Source: Haplomitrium mnioides (lineage: Eukaryota; Marchantiophyta; Haplomitriopsida; Calobryales). From it: DNA of 22,735 nucleotides. Both the position numbers and the translations under genes were made by a program. The stretch is from the NCBI GenBank assembly GCA_049999725.1, contig JBNGIS010035361.1:1-22735 (forward strand), read 5' to 3'. The notes under the pieces were generated by a model. That model saw only the letters and a list, made by a program, of their open reading frames with translations. It searched no databases and was not told the origin of the DNA. Positions 1-10,930 of the stretch are shown in pieces; positions within the stretch are counted from its first letter, which is position 1; every line of letters begins with the position of its first letter.

Positions 1-1
1 T

Positions 2-766
2 ATAACTTTTATTATGAAGATTATATCTCTAGAAAGAGATAAAGATATGTTCATGAAGAAATCTGAAAACGAGCTCTTACTTGGATTTGAGAAGTCATAT
101 CTCTGAATCATATGTGCTCTTATGTTTCTAGCAAACCAAACTTGACCTAATATATCTTTTGCTACTAACTTGTCTACTAGACATAGTTCACAACCAACTA
201 TTTATCATTGGAGCAATATCAAAAAAAAATTCAGATATTTACAAGGCACCATAGATATGGGAGCATTATATTCCAAACATGCTCACAAGATCCTGATTGG
301 CTACTCTAATGTTGGATATCTATCATATCCAGAAGATGACAAGTTGCAAACCAGTTATGTATTCTTTTATAGCACTATAGCTATTTCATGGAAGAGCACT
401 AAATAGACATTAACATGTACATTTTCCAATCATGGAGAAATAGTTGCATTATGTAAGACTAGTAGAGAGTACATGTGGCTACACATGATACTTGATCATA
501 CTAATATACATTGTGGTTTACCTCTTTTTTCTGACCTTTGTTTTGTTGAAGATGATTGTGGGTGTGTTGAATAGGTATCCAAAGGCTTTATCAAAAAAGA
601 ATGTATTATACATATTGAATCAAAAAATTTCTTCGCTTATGAGCAACAAAGAGATGCCATACAAGTATGTACCATTGTTGGAAAAGACAAAAAAGTACAT
701 TTATTTACAAAGCCATTGAATCCAACATTACATCGCACTTATTGCAAAAGAATTCGCCTACATTGA
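2..766 (+). pseudogene. Degenerate Ty1/copia pol 3' fragment (end of RT and RNase H)
   Basis: One reading frame runs from base 2 to a stop at 764 and reads as the end of a copia reverse transcriptase and its RNase H, the domain that degrades the RNA strand of the RNA/DNA hybrid. Recognisable blocks in order are ALMFLANQT, STRHSSQPTI, FRYLQGT, ILIGYSNVGYL, ISWKSTK, SNHGEIVAL and VEDDCGCV. Internal stops lie at 104, 143, 404 and 572, so it is dead. The first catalytic Asp of RNase H is replaced by Asn (AAT, 308-310), while the Glu of HGEI and the Asp of VEDD remain. It closely matches the RNase H of the larger element at 13490-14186, including SSQPT and ILIGY, so both belong to the same or a sister family. 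The left end is cut by the window. No LTR follows; a gypsy fragment begins about 75 bp downstream. Confidence 0.9.
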
Positions 767-840
767 TTATCAAGGCTATTACGTACTTCATAATATAAAG
801 AAAAATTTGATATTGGGATATTTCTTGTTGAAGTATTTGG

Positions 841-1062
841 GCTGCACAAAAGAGACCTCATAAGTATCAAAACCAACAAAGAAGAGTTGTTGAGTTTCAA
901 GTTGGTGATCCATTTTGGTTATCATCCAAACATATTAGCTTTCCAATAGAGCTGAGCAAGAAATTTGTATCAAATTATGTTAGATTATGTAGAGTGTTGA
1001 AGAAATTTGAGTAGGTGGTTTAGAAACTAGATCTGCTATCAATGACATAAAATATGTACCCA
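841..1062 (+). pseudogene. Ty3/gypsy integrase C-terminal fragment
   Basis: Translation from 841 gives AAQKRPHKYQNQQRR, then VEFQVGDPFWLSSKHISF, then ELSKKFVSNYV and, after two stops, KLDL. This is the pattern of the C-terminal GPY/F module of plant Ty3/gypsy integrases, where a basic helix is followed by EF-VGD--WLS-KNI and ELSKKF-P-Y-GP. The domain binds DNA ends and target chromatin in intact elements. Here the GP of the module is changed to RL, and stops (TAG) interrupt the VAYKL stretch, so only about 74 codons remain. The upstream integrase core is absent. A chromodomain-like continuation could lie at about 1070-1110 but is too weak to claim. Family recognition is by eye; the strand and frame are clear. 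Confidence 0.78.
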
Positions 1063-4000
1063 ATCAAAGGTTGGTTGGTTGGACTAAAACTACACTCTTG
1101 GAAAATTTGTTGAGAAAAATTGGTCATATAATTAAAAAGGTTTTTAGAGAGTTGCAATGACTTGATTAACGTTGATGCCTCAATCTACTAGAAGTCGAGA
1201 GTGGTATGGTTGTGATCATCATTTTAATTATCCTCGAATTAGTTGTAGCAAATAAAACTAAGCTAATATGAATTTTGCCTCTATTTACCTCTACTTACTA
1301 TGTTAAGTACTAATTATCAATGTCTTTAACACATCATATTTTTGTTTTTTTTTAAATCAATTAATGACAATCAACTCTTCATTTATCTACTAGACTCTCA
1401 TTCTCAATAACTTTGACATGACTTCCCTAACTAGCTTCATATATACATTTACTTTGCTTGATATAGCCAAACATAGTTATATATTTAATAAATTATGAAA
1501 TTTATTACCTAAAAAACTTGCTGACTCACTAAATTGCCTTTCATCTATACATCTAGAAAGAGGTTTATGCATGAAGTGAAGTTGCATGTGGCTCTACATG
1601 ACAACCATTTTATACATGTTTTTAAAATAATGTTTTTTTATATAGAATGAAGCCTCTTGCTTATATTTTGTGAAGCCTCTTGCTTATATTTTGCAGGTGG
1701 CATATACAACTAGTGTAAATGCAAATTAACACAATCTACAAATGATTTTGAGCCTAAGTTCAAGTCATATGATTCTCATTTTTTCTTAAATAGCTTATAG
1801 TCATTACTCTCTCCTCGTAATAGAGAGTGGTTTGTTATTTGGGTGTGTTGATTTAATTGATTTATTTGCTAATGGTTTTGAGTTATGTTTGAGTGCTCCA
1901 TTCAATTAACTCTATGAATAACATTGATATTTCATTTAGTTCTTCTTTGAAGGTTATGTATTTAATAAATTTTCTTGAGCTCTTAGTTCAACTTAACAAT
2001 TGATAGTTATTAGCAAGGTTACTAGACTATACTATGACAATAATTATGTGTGTATACTTTTGTTGATATTGTTTGCAACATGCAAAGGAGATGTATTTTC
2101 ATTCATCTCCTAACTTTCATATTGCTTTTAACAATATATATATATATGAAACTTGAGTGTCGGAAGTGTTGTTAAGCCAAAGTTAGTCTTACTATTATGA
2201 TGACACAACATGATAACAAAAAAGAGACTTAGATTAGCTCTAACCCTATAAGATTAAGTATGTTGAACAAAATCATATAATAAATTTAATTATTTAAATA
2301 ATATGTTTTGAAGAATACTTAATGAATAGTAATGCAAATAGTTATCAACAACTTGAATACTAGACTATACATAGTAAGTATATGGACATATTACTCAAAT
2401 TTCACAAATTTTAAGAAAAATTCAACATTATGAAATCAATAACTAATAATAAATTGTTTTCAAATATTGCAAACATTGTGATTTACATGTAAAAAATGTA
2501 TCAAATGTTGAAAAAAATTTCAAATACAAATAAATTGAAAAGATACATCTTTATTTTATGAAGTCAAAATATAAATATGTGAAAGATATAATCTAAACAA
2601 TGTGGCTAAAATTAGTTGACATGTGAGTAGATAGTAGCTCAAAATGAATATAACACCACTTTGAGAGATGAACTAGTATCTACTTCTAGATCATCAAGCT
2701 AGTCATGTTTTTTTTTAATTTTTTTTTATTGTTTTTCTTTGTTTGTGTCCTCTTTTCTATCATTGATATGATCTACAAGATTCAACACCTGTCTATTAGA
2801 AACAATTGCTTAACATTTGTCTACATCAATTAGAGCACAATATTGACTATTGGTCAACACTGCTACTAACTTGGTTTCAAAGTGAAAAAAAAAAAGATCC
2901 AACAGCTAGTCTTCTACCAACTTATCTTGATTTCATGATATAATAAATTAGACACTCATGAATTTATAAGTCGCACACTTATTAGTTCAAGAGCAGAAGT
3001 ACACAACTCATGAGCTCAATAATTCATGAGTCAAATATTCTCATTGTAAAAAAACTCACAATCTCTCTAATGGTTGTTTTTTTAGTGCACTTAGTAAAAC
3101 ATTCAAATTTTGGCACAAGATTACAATCTTTGCAAATACACATTCACTAGAATGTCGTGAGCTCAAGAGTCAATATGGATAGTAAGAACAAAAATTGACT
3201 GTAGAAACTCTTTTATATTCAAGAAAATTTTTAAAGTAATATGTTTTTGCATGTGTATTTTCCATGAAAATTTAACTTATGATTATACCAAAATAACTCC
3301 CAAATCCAAACTAAAAGAGTAAGAAACATTGACAAAAACAAACATGATTCATTGCAAAAGCAAAAAAAAATCATACCAATGTGGAAATTTGCAAAAAGCT
3401 AGAACCCTAAGAATATAAAGTCAAAAAAAAGGAAAATTGTCACATAATCTTTTAAATTCTTAGAAATCTAAGGAAGCTCTAATTTTAAAAACTTTTTCTT
3501 ATGAATTGCAAACATTGGTGGGAAAAAAAGGAAAAGAGATTCTTAAGATTGTAAGTGAATATAATTATTTTTGTACTAAGATCGACTATGAGTTAGATTT
3601 TTCATACACAACTATAGTTTATTATAACTTTCTTTCACCAAATCTTCAATGCTGTAGGAAAAGTTTGATAATACGCAAAAAATTATATATTTTATTTTAT
3701 TTATATTTTAAAATGTTGCAAATTAAGAGCCACATGAGTTGAGAGACAAGAAAGACGAGCAAATGAGTTAGAAATAGTGTTATTGAAATGGACTAGATCA
3801 AGAAAAAAGATCAAGAGAGTGGATTTATATAATGACTCATGTTAACTTTTTAGAGATGGCTAGTTGTTAAAATACTCGAAGATGGTAATCAGCATACTAG
3901 TTTGAAAGAAACCACCTTCAAGACTAGCAAAAACAAAAGCAAAGAAAACCAAGATCTTACAAGAAAAATTCAAAGCAAAAGCTAGTTAGCAAGATCTCTA

Positions 4001-6574
4001 AAATAATAGAGGTCGCAAGTAGCCCTTGATTTATACTTGTAGAGCGATGTCTCCTAGCTTACTTTTTATGATATAGAAGCGAATGAAGATGAGAATGACT
4101 TCCATCTACTAGGAAATTTATAAGAGAAAAACCAAATATTAACAGCTAAATCAACTACTAAATTAAAAAAATAAAAAATTACCCATAGTATTTCATAGTT
4201 CTCTTTTACTACCAAAAGATGCTATCATCATTTGGAGTGCTCTCAAACTAACAAATAACATCTTCACAACTTTTGAAGGCTAGAGCATGGTTCTCCAGTA
4301 GCATCATGAATGTATGAATGGACAACGTTTTCAAAGAGTTTATGTTGAATGAGTTGTTGATGACCTTGTTTGAAAATGTGTGTATCCCAAAACATGATTC
4401 ACTTTATAATCTTTATTATTATCAGTAACCACTTGAGGAGTAGAAGTAAGCTCCACATGGTTAATACACAATATAGAGTTAGAAACAAAAGGCTTAATTT
4501 GGAGGCATGAAAAATAAAATGAGCTGTAAGGTGTAGTAGAAGAGAGGGTTTATAAAAATTGAGAAAATGACTTGAACAATCAAAAAACACATCATTCCAA
4601 GAGGGAGACAACTTGGACACTTGGATATCCAAGAATTTTAATGAAGAATATCAGTGGATATGTTTTGCTAGAAGTTTAGTCTTCTTTGTAACAATGAGAA
4701 GACTACAAAAAACTCTCCTTGATCTACAATTGAGTTTAGGAGGGAACCTAACATCAAGATGCATAGCCCCTCTTTGTAAATAGTATAGACATTTCTAGAC
4801 AAAACACTTCTTTGAAACTTCTTCAAAAGAGTTGCAATGTACTCTATTTTGCTCTTTCCAAGAGAGTACAAGCACAACCAATTCAGACTTAACTCTCAAT
4901 CATTAAGAGAGAAAGGAACCGAATTCAAATCCTTAGAAGATGGCGACTTCAATTTGGTCTTCAATAAGAAAAATAGCATGTGCAAAAATTCAAATGAGAT
5001 TGGGATGTCTCTTCATGGCATGAAACTTGCAAGACACATGCAAGACTTACAATAAGATAATTAGTAGATAGGGTACAAGTTGGTCGCTACGAGTCATGTC
5101 AACGGTGGTTTGAGAATCAACCAATAAATGTTGACTATAACGCAACGGTCCAGTTGCCCAAAGGAGAAATGACATCAGAATGACCTGACATTCAATGCAC
5201 TAGTGGTCTTGAAAATACTCATAAAGAAGGGGAACCGGTTGAACCTTTTCAATTGTATCAACCTAGAGAACTTGAGTTGAATACTTTCTACACTACATAG
5301 CCTAAGTAAAAAACGAAAAGAGGAAAATCTATAAACTATCTAAACCAACACTTAAATAACCTATCTAATGCAACTTAACAAAGCAAAGAGAATCAATGTT
5401 CCAATGTCTTAGTAAGAGAAGCAAAAGACATAAATAATACTTGAAGACTACTCACTTATTCAAGGATTATTAAAGGAAGGATCAAATAAGCAAGCCTTTG
5501 TTCACATCTTCTCTAGAACAAATTAAAAGAATGTCTTATGTATCTTACTCAACAACTTCTACTAAATCTTCTACAGCTCACTGGCACAAGGTTTTCAACA
5601 ATTGAGATAAATTCAAATAGACCAACACTTCTAAATAGATCAAACCCACTAACATATAAGTGAATCCACACAAGAAGACATAACAGATAGACATACCATC
5701 AAAAAATCTAACAAGTCTTAAAATGATGTGACCACACAAAGTTATACATAGAATACGAAGGTTGATAGAAGATTAAGCTTCTTGTTTTTGTATTGGTGAC
5801 TTGTTTATAGACCAATTTTCAATTAACATGATCCACACAAACTTTACAAAATTTAGATTAGCCGCATTCTCTTTTCTATTAATGATCTTCTTTTTCCCAA
5901 GTTAAGTTTCCAAACCAGACACAAACCCATATAACCACATAAGTTCTCACTTCACCTCATTAGTTGATAAGCTTGACCATTCCAAATGAACTATCTTTTA
6001 CATGAGGCAACTTTCTTCATAACAACATTTTTTTCAACTCAGTTGCCCACTTCACAATTTTTTGTAAGCACAATTAATTCAACTCAATAAGTAATCTTCA
6101 CATATATCCCAAATATTGGGAGAGTGAAAGAAGGAGCAAGTAAAGAAAACAAATCCACCAACAATTTATTGAAGAAGCACGTCTTTCTTGTCAAATCTTT
6201 CTTTTGTGCTCTTTATTGAGAGGATTAGCAGCGCAAGATGACAAGCTAGAAGACTAGTACTTACCTTTCCGCTAATCTTCAATTGCACGAATACTTTGAA
6301 CATATCAAAAAAGAAAAAGCCTTTCATGTAATTAACCAAAATGTAATACAAAATTATTTCCGTATTCTTTAGTTCACCAAACTGGTTTCCTTAGTCATAT
6401 TTGTCTCATATGAATACCTCCTCCTATGGAGTTGTCCTACCATGATCTAGCTTTTGACCATTTCTTGGTGAACCTTGCTACTATGTCCCAAAAACAAGTT
6501 TAGGATGATATCTATAAACACAAGTCAGAGTCAAGCATTTGGAATTATAAGAAAAACACGGAAAACAAAAGAAA
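1063..6574. other. AT-rich intergenic stretch, no gene recognised
   Basis: About 5.5 kb with frequent A and T runs and only short open frames (78 codons or fewer) that show no family motifs on either strand. Small features seen are a GGTT run at about 1069-1082, a 23-bp tandem duplication (listed separately), an AT dinucleotide run at about 2134-2147 and a GGAGATG/CATCTCC inverted repeat at 2087-2110. A less AT-rich patch at about 5070-5280 includes the 8-bp palindrome AACCGGTT (5233-5240). It may be the remains of an LTR, but no matching partner was found. The stretch is probably old decayed transposon DNA; that is inference. Confidence 0.6.
1648..1693. repeat. Perfect 23-bp tandem duplication
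   Basis: Bases 1648-1670 are repeated exactly and immediately at 1671-1693. Each unit begins TGAAGCCTCTTGC and ends TATTTTG. Two copies only, so this looks like a recent local slippage or repair duplication rather than a satellite. Confidence 0.95.
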
Positions 6575-6579
6575 ATAAG
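6575..6579. repeat. Left target-site duplication of the copia element
   Basis: ATAAG directly precedes the 5' LTR, and AGAAG directly follows the 3' LTR. Copia integrases make a 5-bp duplication, so the length fits. There is one mismatch in five, consistent with the age implied by the LTR divergence, but a match this short is weak evidence on its own. Confidence 0.6.
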
Positions 6580-6841
6580 TGTTACACTATATACAGTAAG
6601 ATAATTAGACTAATCTATAATTAGGTCTTAACCTATGATTAGTGCATACAACTAGAGTTATGGTTAATACTAATCCTAGGAGATTAGCACATATACTCTT
6701 GTAACCTATGAGCATGTACACACACATTATTATACACATATTCATATATTGAGAGAGAAGAGAGAAGTGGAGAGGAGATTTGCTTACCATCATATATCTT
6801 AGTTCATGTTTGATTGATTGAATGATTCTTCTACTTCAACA
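6580..6841 (+). repeat. 5' LTR of the copia element
   Basis: This 262-bp repeat matches 14589-14850 end to end without gaps; hand alignment gives 18 differences, 16 of them transitions. It starts TGTTACACTATA and ends CTTCAACA, giving a 4-bp terminal inverted repeat. LTRs carry the promoter and polyadenylation signals, but no AATAAA was seen and no TATA box could be assigned with confidence. Notable internal parts are a GA-rich tract at about 6749-6777 and a 6-bp stem CTAATC/GATTAG at 6670-6687. A 62-codon antisense open frame crosses the LTR; it is probably incidental. Confidence 0.95.
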
Positions 6842-6855
6842 TGTTATGAGCATGA
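6842..6855 (+). other. Degenerate primer binding site (tRNA-Met type)
   Basis: The bases immediately after the 5' LTR, TGTTATGAGCATGA, match the usual plant copia site TGGTATCAGAGCATGG if one substitution and a two-base deletion (CA) are allowed. That site pairs with the 3' end of initiator tRNA-Met to prime minus-strand DNA synthesis. Position directly against the LTR supports the call. The deletion would weaken priming. Confidence 0.7.
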
Positions 6856-7456
6856 TGATTAGCTCATAAAATAAACAATAATTTTTTTTCAAAACTCCAC
6901 CTTCATAATTCTCTCATAGATCTACACATAAAATTTTATATATTCTTCTATGTAGAAATCTCATATTTCTTCCCCCTACTTCTTAATCTATTCAGCTGTT
7001 ATGTTTTCTTCATCTATTGATTTGATATAATATAATGATATATTTCATTCTACATTCACCAAGAAGGAGCGAACAAAGTGAAGGTTTTTCTCAGATTTGA
7101 AGATTCAAGCAGAGGATCAATCCATTTTTTTCAACTTTCTATGTTTGAATTGGAGAGGCATTGGATTCGCAATTCCATTGCAAACTCATACATGTGAAGA
7201 TTTCAAGAACATTCATCAAAATTTATATGCAAGAGTATATTTCAGTAATCTGAAGGCAAGTTCGTTTTTGTCAGTCAGATTTGATTCATCAAGCACGAGA
7301 GTTTTCATCGAATCAACACAGAATTTATATCGACTAAAGCAAAACCAGTGACATTTATTTGAGGAAGAATCAAGCATATTGTGTATCTGTTAATGAAAAA
7401 TTGGAGATGAATCGACACAAATCCTGAAGCAGAATCGAACCAATTTTCTTGTGGAA
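6856..7456. other. Leader sequence of the copia element left of the gap
   Basis: About 600 bp between the primer binding site and the assembly gap. The longest open frame (7097-7351, 84 codons) shows no known motif and lies where plant copia elements normally begin gag, yet it does not resemble gag. It could be an unusually long untranslated leader or part of a nested insertion. No function is assigned. Confidence 0.5.
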
Positions 7457-7556
7457 NNNNNNNNNNNNNNNNNNNNNNNNNNNNNNNNNNNNNNNNNNNN
7501 NNNNNNNNNNNNNNNNNNNNNNNNNNNNNNNNNNNNNNNNNNNNNNNNNNNNNNNN
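7457..7556. other. Assembly gap of exactly 100 N
   Basis: The run is exactly 100 N, a common placeholder for a gap of unknown size in scaffolds. The true distance, and even the adjacency of the two sides, is therefore not proven. A tandem array starts right after it, which is a likely cause of the break. Confidence 0.99.
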
Positions 7557-7576
7557 TCGATATATCGATGTTTTGG

Positions 7577-8010
7577 TAAAATTTTGACCTACGGAGATTT
7601 CGGTATATTTTGAAAGTTTGAAAACCTCAACACTTTGAGTCTGTAGGGAAATGGCATAATATCACCATTTTGACAAGTGCTTCTCAGCTATCTTGAAAGT
7701 TTAAAAGGATCCCTTTGATGAATGGTGAAAGTTCAAAAGGACTTTCATCTGGAGGTATCGAGGATATATCATAGTTTGAGCATATATTTTCAATAATATT
7801 GAAAGTTTGAAAATGACTCACAATAAAAGCTGAAAGTTCAAAAAGAAAGAGACCAAGTTGATGGCAAAATTGTGATAAAACAATATTTCAATAAAAACTT
7901 TAAAATATTAAAAGTTTGAATATACTACTTCGGTGTTTTTTGAAAGTTTGAAAGAAAGAAGCATTTGTTGAAACAACGATAAATTGTTATTTTGGATTTT
8001 TTTTGAAAAA
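7577..8010. repeat. Degenerate tandem array, ~110-bp unit, at least four units
   Basis: A motif close to TGAAAGTTTGAAAA recurs in pairs. The paired starts are 7577/7611, 7694/7726, 7800/7831 and 7909/7941. Within a pair the spacing is 31-34 bp, and from pair to pair it is 117, 106 and 109 bp. The alternation shows a unit of about 110 bp with two motif copies, not random scatter. The first and fourth units also share TTCGGT before the second motif, and the second and third share a TTTCAATAA-like tail. The array begins at or inside the N gap and fades by about 8010. Unit identity is low, so it is old. Confidence 0.75.
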
Positions 8011-9584
8011 AATATTATGAAACTAATCTAAGCTCGGAGGAGAAGCTGCCCTATATTCAAATCAACCTATCATGAAGTGACACATAGCAAAGCTACTTAT
8101 TGGACAGGTTAAACCCCACTCCTAGATGCAGGGGTGAGGGAACCTTAGTCAAAGGAAACCTCGAGTGAGAGCATTATATAGACAAGCAAATATTTCTCAC
8201 TTTAGTAACGGGACTAAATGAAGGTCGCAGATGTAGCAACATTTGCTTGGGTTACCGAACCTATTTTCCAAAGCATAGGATTCTTTGTCAAAGCTGCTAA
8301 GTTCACCAAACCTATTGGGTGATTGTCGAGCCTACACTAAGTTCATTCCAAGGCATGGAAATGCTCCCAAACCAAATTTGACTACCAAACCTAAGTTTTC
8401 TTTACCTCAACAACATTATTTATTCGATACACCTTCAAACGATTTGTGTGCAAGCATTTGGGATCCTTTTTCACATCTCAAGTAGTAGATTGGATAGTCT
8501 ACTCGAGGTGACTCTATCAAAAGTGATTTAATCCAATTTGGTTCACAAACAAGTCTAAACAGAGAGCTACCCTCTCTTCCAGCTACAAATTTGAGGGCAT
8601 AACAAATTTGTTATGCTTCCAACGTGATGTTTCAATACATACATAGTTCAATTATCATTTTATGAAGCAAAATAGTTGGAGAATCATTAAGATCTACACA
8701 ATTCTTATAATTGTATCCATTTTGAGCTACTTCATTGAGGTTTTGACTTGCCATCCTGACATCAATTCAGCTAGCTTGATCACATTGGAAGCTAATACAA
8801 ATTTCTAACATATCTCAAACATTTTCCTATCTATTAGAGCAACAATTGGACATAGCTTAATATAAGATCACTTCATTTACTATTTTGATATCTAAATACT
8901 ATGTTTTTCATTTAAAAGAAATCTGCACATTAGAAAATCCAATTGAATCTATTACATAAATTTATTCAAGGATCTTTGAATCCAATACTGTGTTATTAGC
9001 ATATCTCAATTTATAAGTGTAAAAATATTGGCTATAGCTATATTTATAGAGCATATTCTGTTTTCTAAAAAGTATAGTTTTCTATAAAATCTATAAGAGG
9101 AAAGTGACTTGTTGTCTCAAGAATCTATAGAGATTCTAAGAAGGCCTAACAGGCACAACTAGTCCATTGGGTTCCCTCTACAATACAAGGTATCTTCAAA
9201 GTTTATTGTCAAGATTTATCAATAGTGTCTATCTTCAAGACTTGATTCAGGTTTTCAGAGGACAAGGTTGCATATTCAAGATGTTTACTCCAAATTGTGC
9301 AGACTATTTCTAGAAGCAGAGACTTCAACAACCTCTGAAATTCTATTGATGCATTCTGAAGACCTATTACTGACATCAACACCTGTTTTTTGGAAGTTTT
9401 GAAGATCGACCTCTTGCCTACATCAAGAAGAACATGAAGCATACTTTCCATATAACTACTGCTACTAAAACCTATTTTACCTATTATTTACATTACAAAA
9501 AAGAGTTTAACATTTGGTTTTCTGAATTTTGATAAATAGGTTATTTATCCTCAAACCTTTAAAACTCTTTTTGCATTCTAAATC
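8011..9584. other. Unassigned segment between the tandem array and gag
   Basis: About 1.6 kb that should be short or absent in a typical plant copia element. From about 8040 to 8560 it is less AT-rich than its surroundings and contains a small open frame (8218-8322, 34 codons, beginning MKVADVATFAW) and another at 8285-8485. Neither shows a family I can name. From 8560 to 9584 it is AT-rich again, with an antisense frame of 80 codons at 9209-9451 and no motif. It may be the remains of a nested insertion, but I found no terminal repeats or target duplication bounding it. Confidence 0.45.
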
Positions 9585-10618
9585 ATGGACAAATTAAATT
9601 TTAAATAGTTGACCATAGAAGGAGACAATTATCTCTTATTGTCATTGGATGTAGCGCCCATCTGGTATCCAAAGGATCTGAGACCACCATCCTCACAGAT
9701 GAGGATATTACCCTACAGCAGAAAGCCCATGCTCTGGTCTTCCTAAGGCATCACCTTTTAGACTTTATGAAAATTCAATATCTGAATGAGAGTAACCTCA
9801 TAATTCTGTGGGATAATTTGAAAGAAATATTTGGCCATACCAAAACTATACATCTATCTAAAGCAAGTTATGATTGGGTTAATTTAAGAGTGCAAGATTT
9901 CCCATCTATCTCTAAATACAATAGTGAGCCATTCAAAATTACATCCCAATTAACTTTGTGTGGATACGTTGTTTCCCAAGAGAAATAGATTGAAAAGATC
10001 TTGTTCACATTTCTTACAACAAACATGATTCTGTCTACTCAATATAAAAACATGAATTTTGCTACATATTATGAACTGATAGCTTATCTACTGTTAGTAG
10101 AAAAGCATCAGGACTTGCTCATGAAAAATTCTTAAGTTAGATCCTCAGGTACCCTATCTCCAACCCAAACACATCAAGCTCATTTTTCCATGCTAGCATT
10201 TAATAGAGGCATGTCTACAACAAGGGCCATAGTTGGTTCCTTTACACAAAACTCTCGAAGGAGTAAAGCACTCATACCTAGCAGGAATCAACAGTTGAGG
10301 AGGAGAGGTAGAGGCAGAGGCAACTCTAGAAAAAAATTTCAAAGAGGAAGAAGAGGAGGCAGATCTTCATATAATAACAAAAATCAGCCATCCTCAAGTA
10401 ATTCAAGACAACCAATGGTACGCAACAGATGTGGGACTATGAGGCATACACATAAAGTTTGTACAATTCCATTTTACCTGGTAGCACTGTATGCAAATGA
10501 CAAGAACCAAAAAATTGTAGATGAGACTCATGGTGTTTTTCTAGAACAGACCGATACCCTTAGCGATTATATCGATAAGGAAAAGGATCTGAACGCACCT
10601 CAGACAAATTTGATTTAG
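9585..10618 (+). pseudogene. Copia gag (capsid and nucleocapsid), broken
   Basis: Gag forms the cytoplasmic particle in which reverse transcription occurs. The start at 9585 reads MDKLNF and then IEGDNYL, the usual start of plant copia gag. A stop at 9606 and a frameshift between about 9620 and 9660 follow. The capsid region then reads QQKAHALVFLRHHL, LWDNLKEIFGHTKTI, ITSQLTLCGY and YYELIAYLLLVEKHQ, with stops at 9986 and 10133. A strongly basic Arg/Gly-rich segment (RRRGRGRGNSRKKF, about 10290-10375) precedes a CCHC zinc knuckle that should bind the RNA. The first Cys is Arg (CGC, 10421-10423), while the second Cys (10430), His (10445) and last Cys (10460) remain with correct spacing. The frame ends at a stop at 10616 but continues directly into protease. 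Confidence 0.88.
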
Positions 10619-10930
10619 TATACAAATTCTACACTACCTCTTCATGATAATCATACCTGCATAGTTGACAGTGGCAGTACTCATACTATTCTAAAATGCA
10701 TGTCCTACTTCACCAAGCTTACACCCTCACACCAAAAAGTAACTACTATCATGGGCAATAATCAAATTGAAAAAGGCAAAGGACCAGCCATTAACAGATT
10801 GCCACAATGAACTATTATTAATATTAGATAAGCTATTTATGCTCCAAGTGCAACAAGAAACCTTATTGGTTTCAGAGATATACAAGACAATGGTTTCCAC
10901 ATTCATACTAGCACTTGTAAAAACCAAGAA
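10619..10930 (+). pseudogene. Copia aspartic protease domain, broken
   Basis: The frame of gag continues past its stop into VDSGSTHTIL, with the catalytic Asp-Ser-Gly at 10667-10675. This is the retropepsin active site that cleaves the Gag-Pol polyprotein. About 55 codons later come AIYAPSATRNLIGFRDI and NGFHIHT, matching the usual second half of the copia protease. Two stops (TGA 10808 and TAA 10829) interrupt the middle. The active-site triplet itself is intact, so loss of function comes from the stops, not from the catalytic residue. Confidence 0.85.

Noticed and set aside
6166-6351. Minus-strand open frame ending near a splice-donor-like AAGGTAAGT
   Set aside because: A single donor-like site with no acceptor, no protein family and no second exon is expected by chance.
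6605-6793. 62-codon antisense open frame across the 5' LTR, with a counterpart at 14614-14799 in the 3' LTR
   Set aside because: Its presence in both LTRs follows from their shared origin. There is no known motif and no independent sign of coding.
8218-8322. 34-codon frame beginning MKVADVATFAW, faintly like the start of a plant NB-LRR protein
   Set aside because: Too short, with no continuation in any frame and no P-loop nearby.
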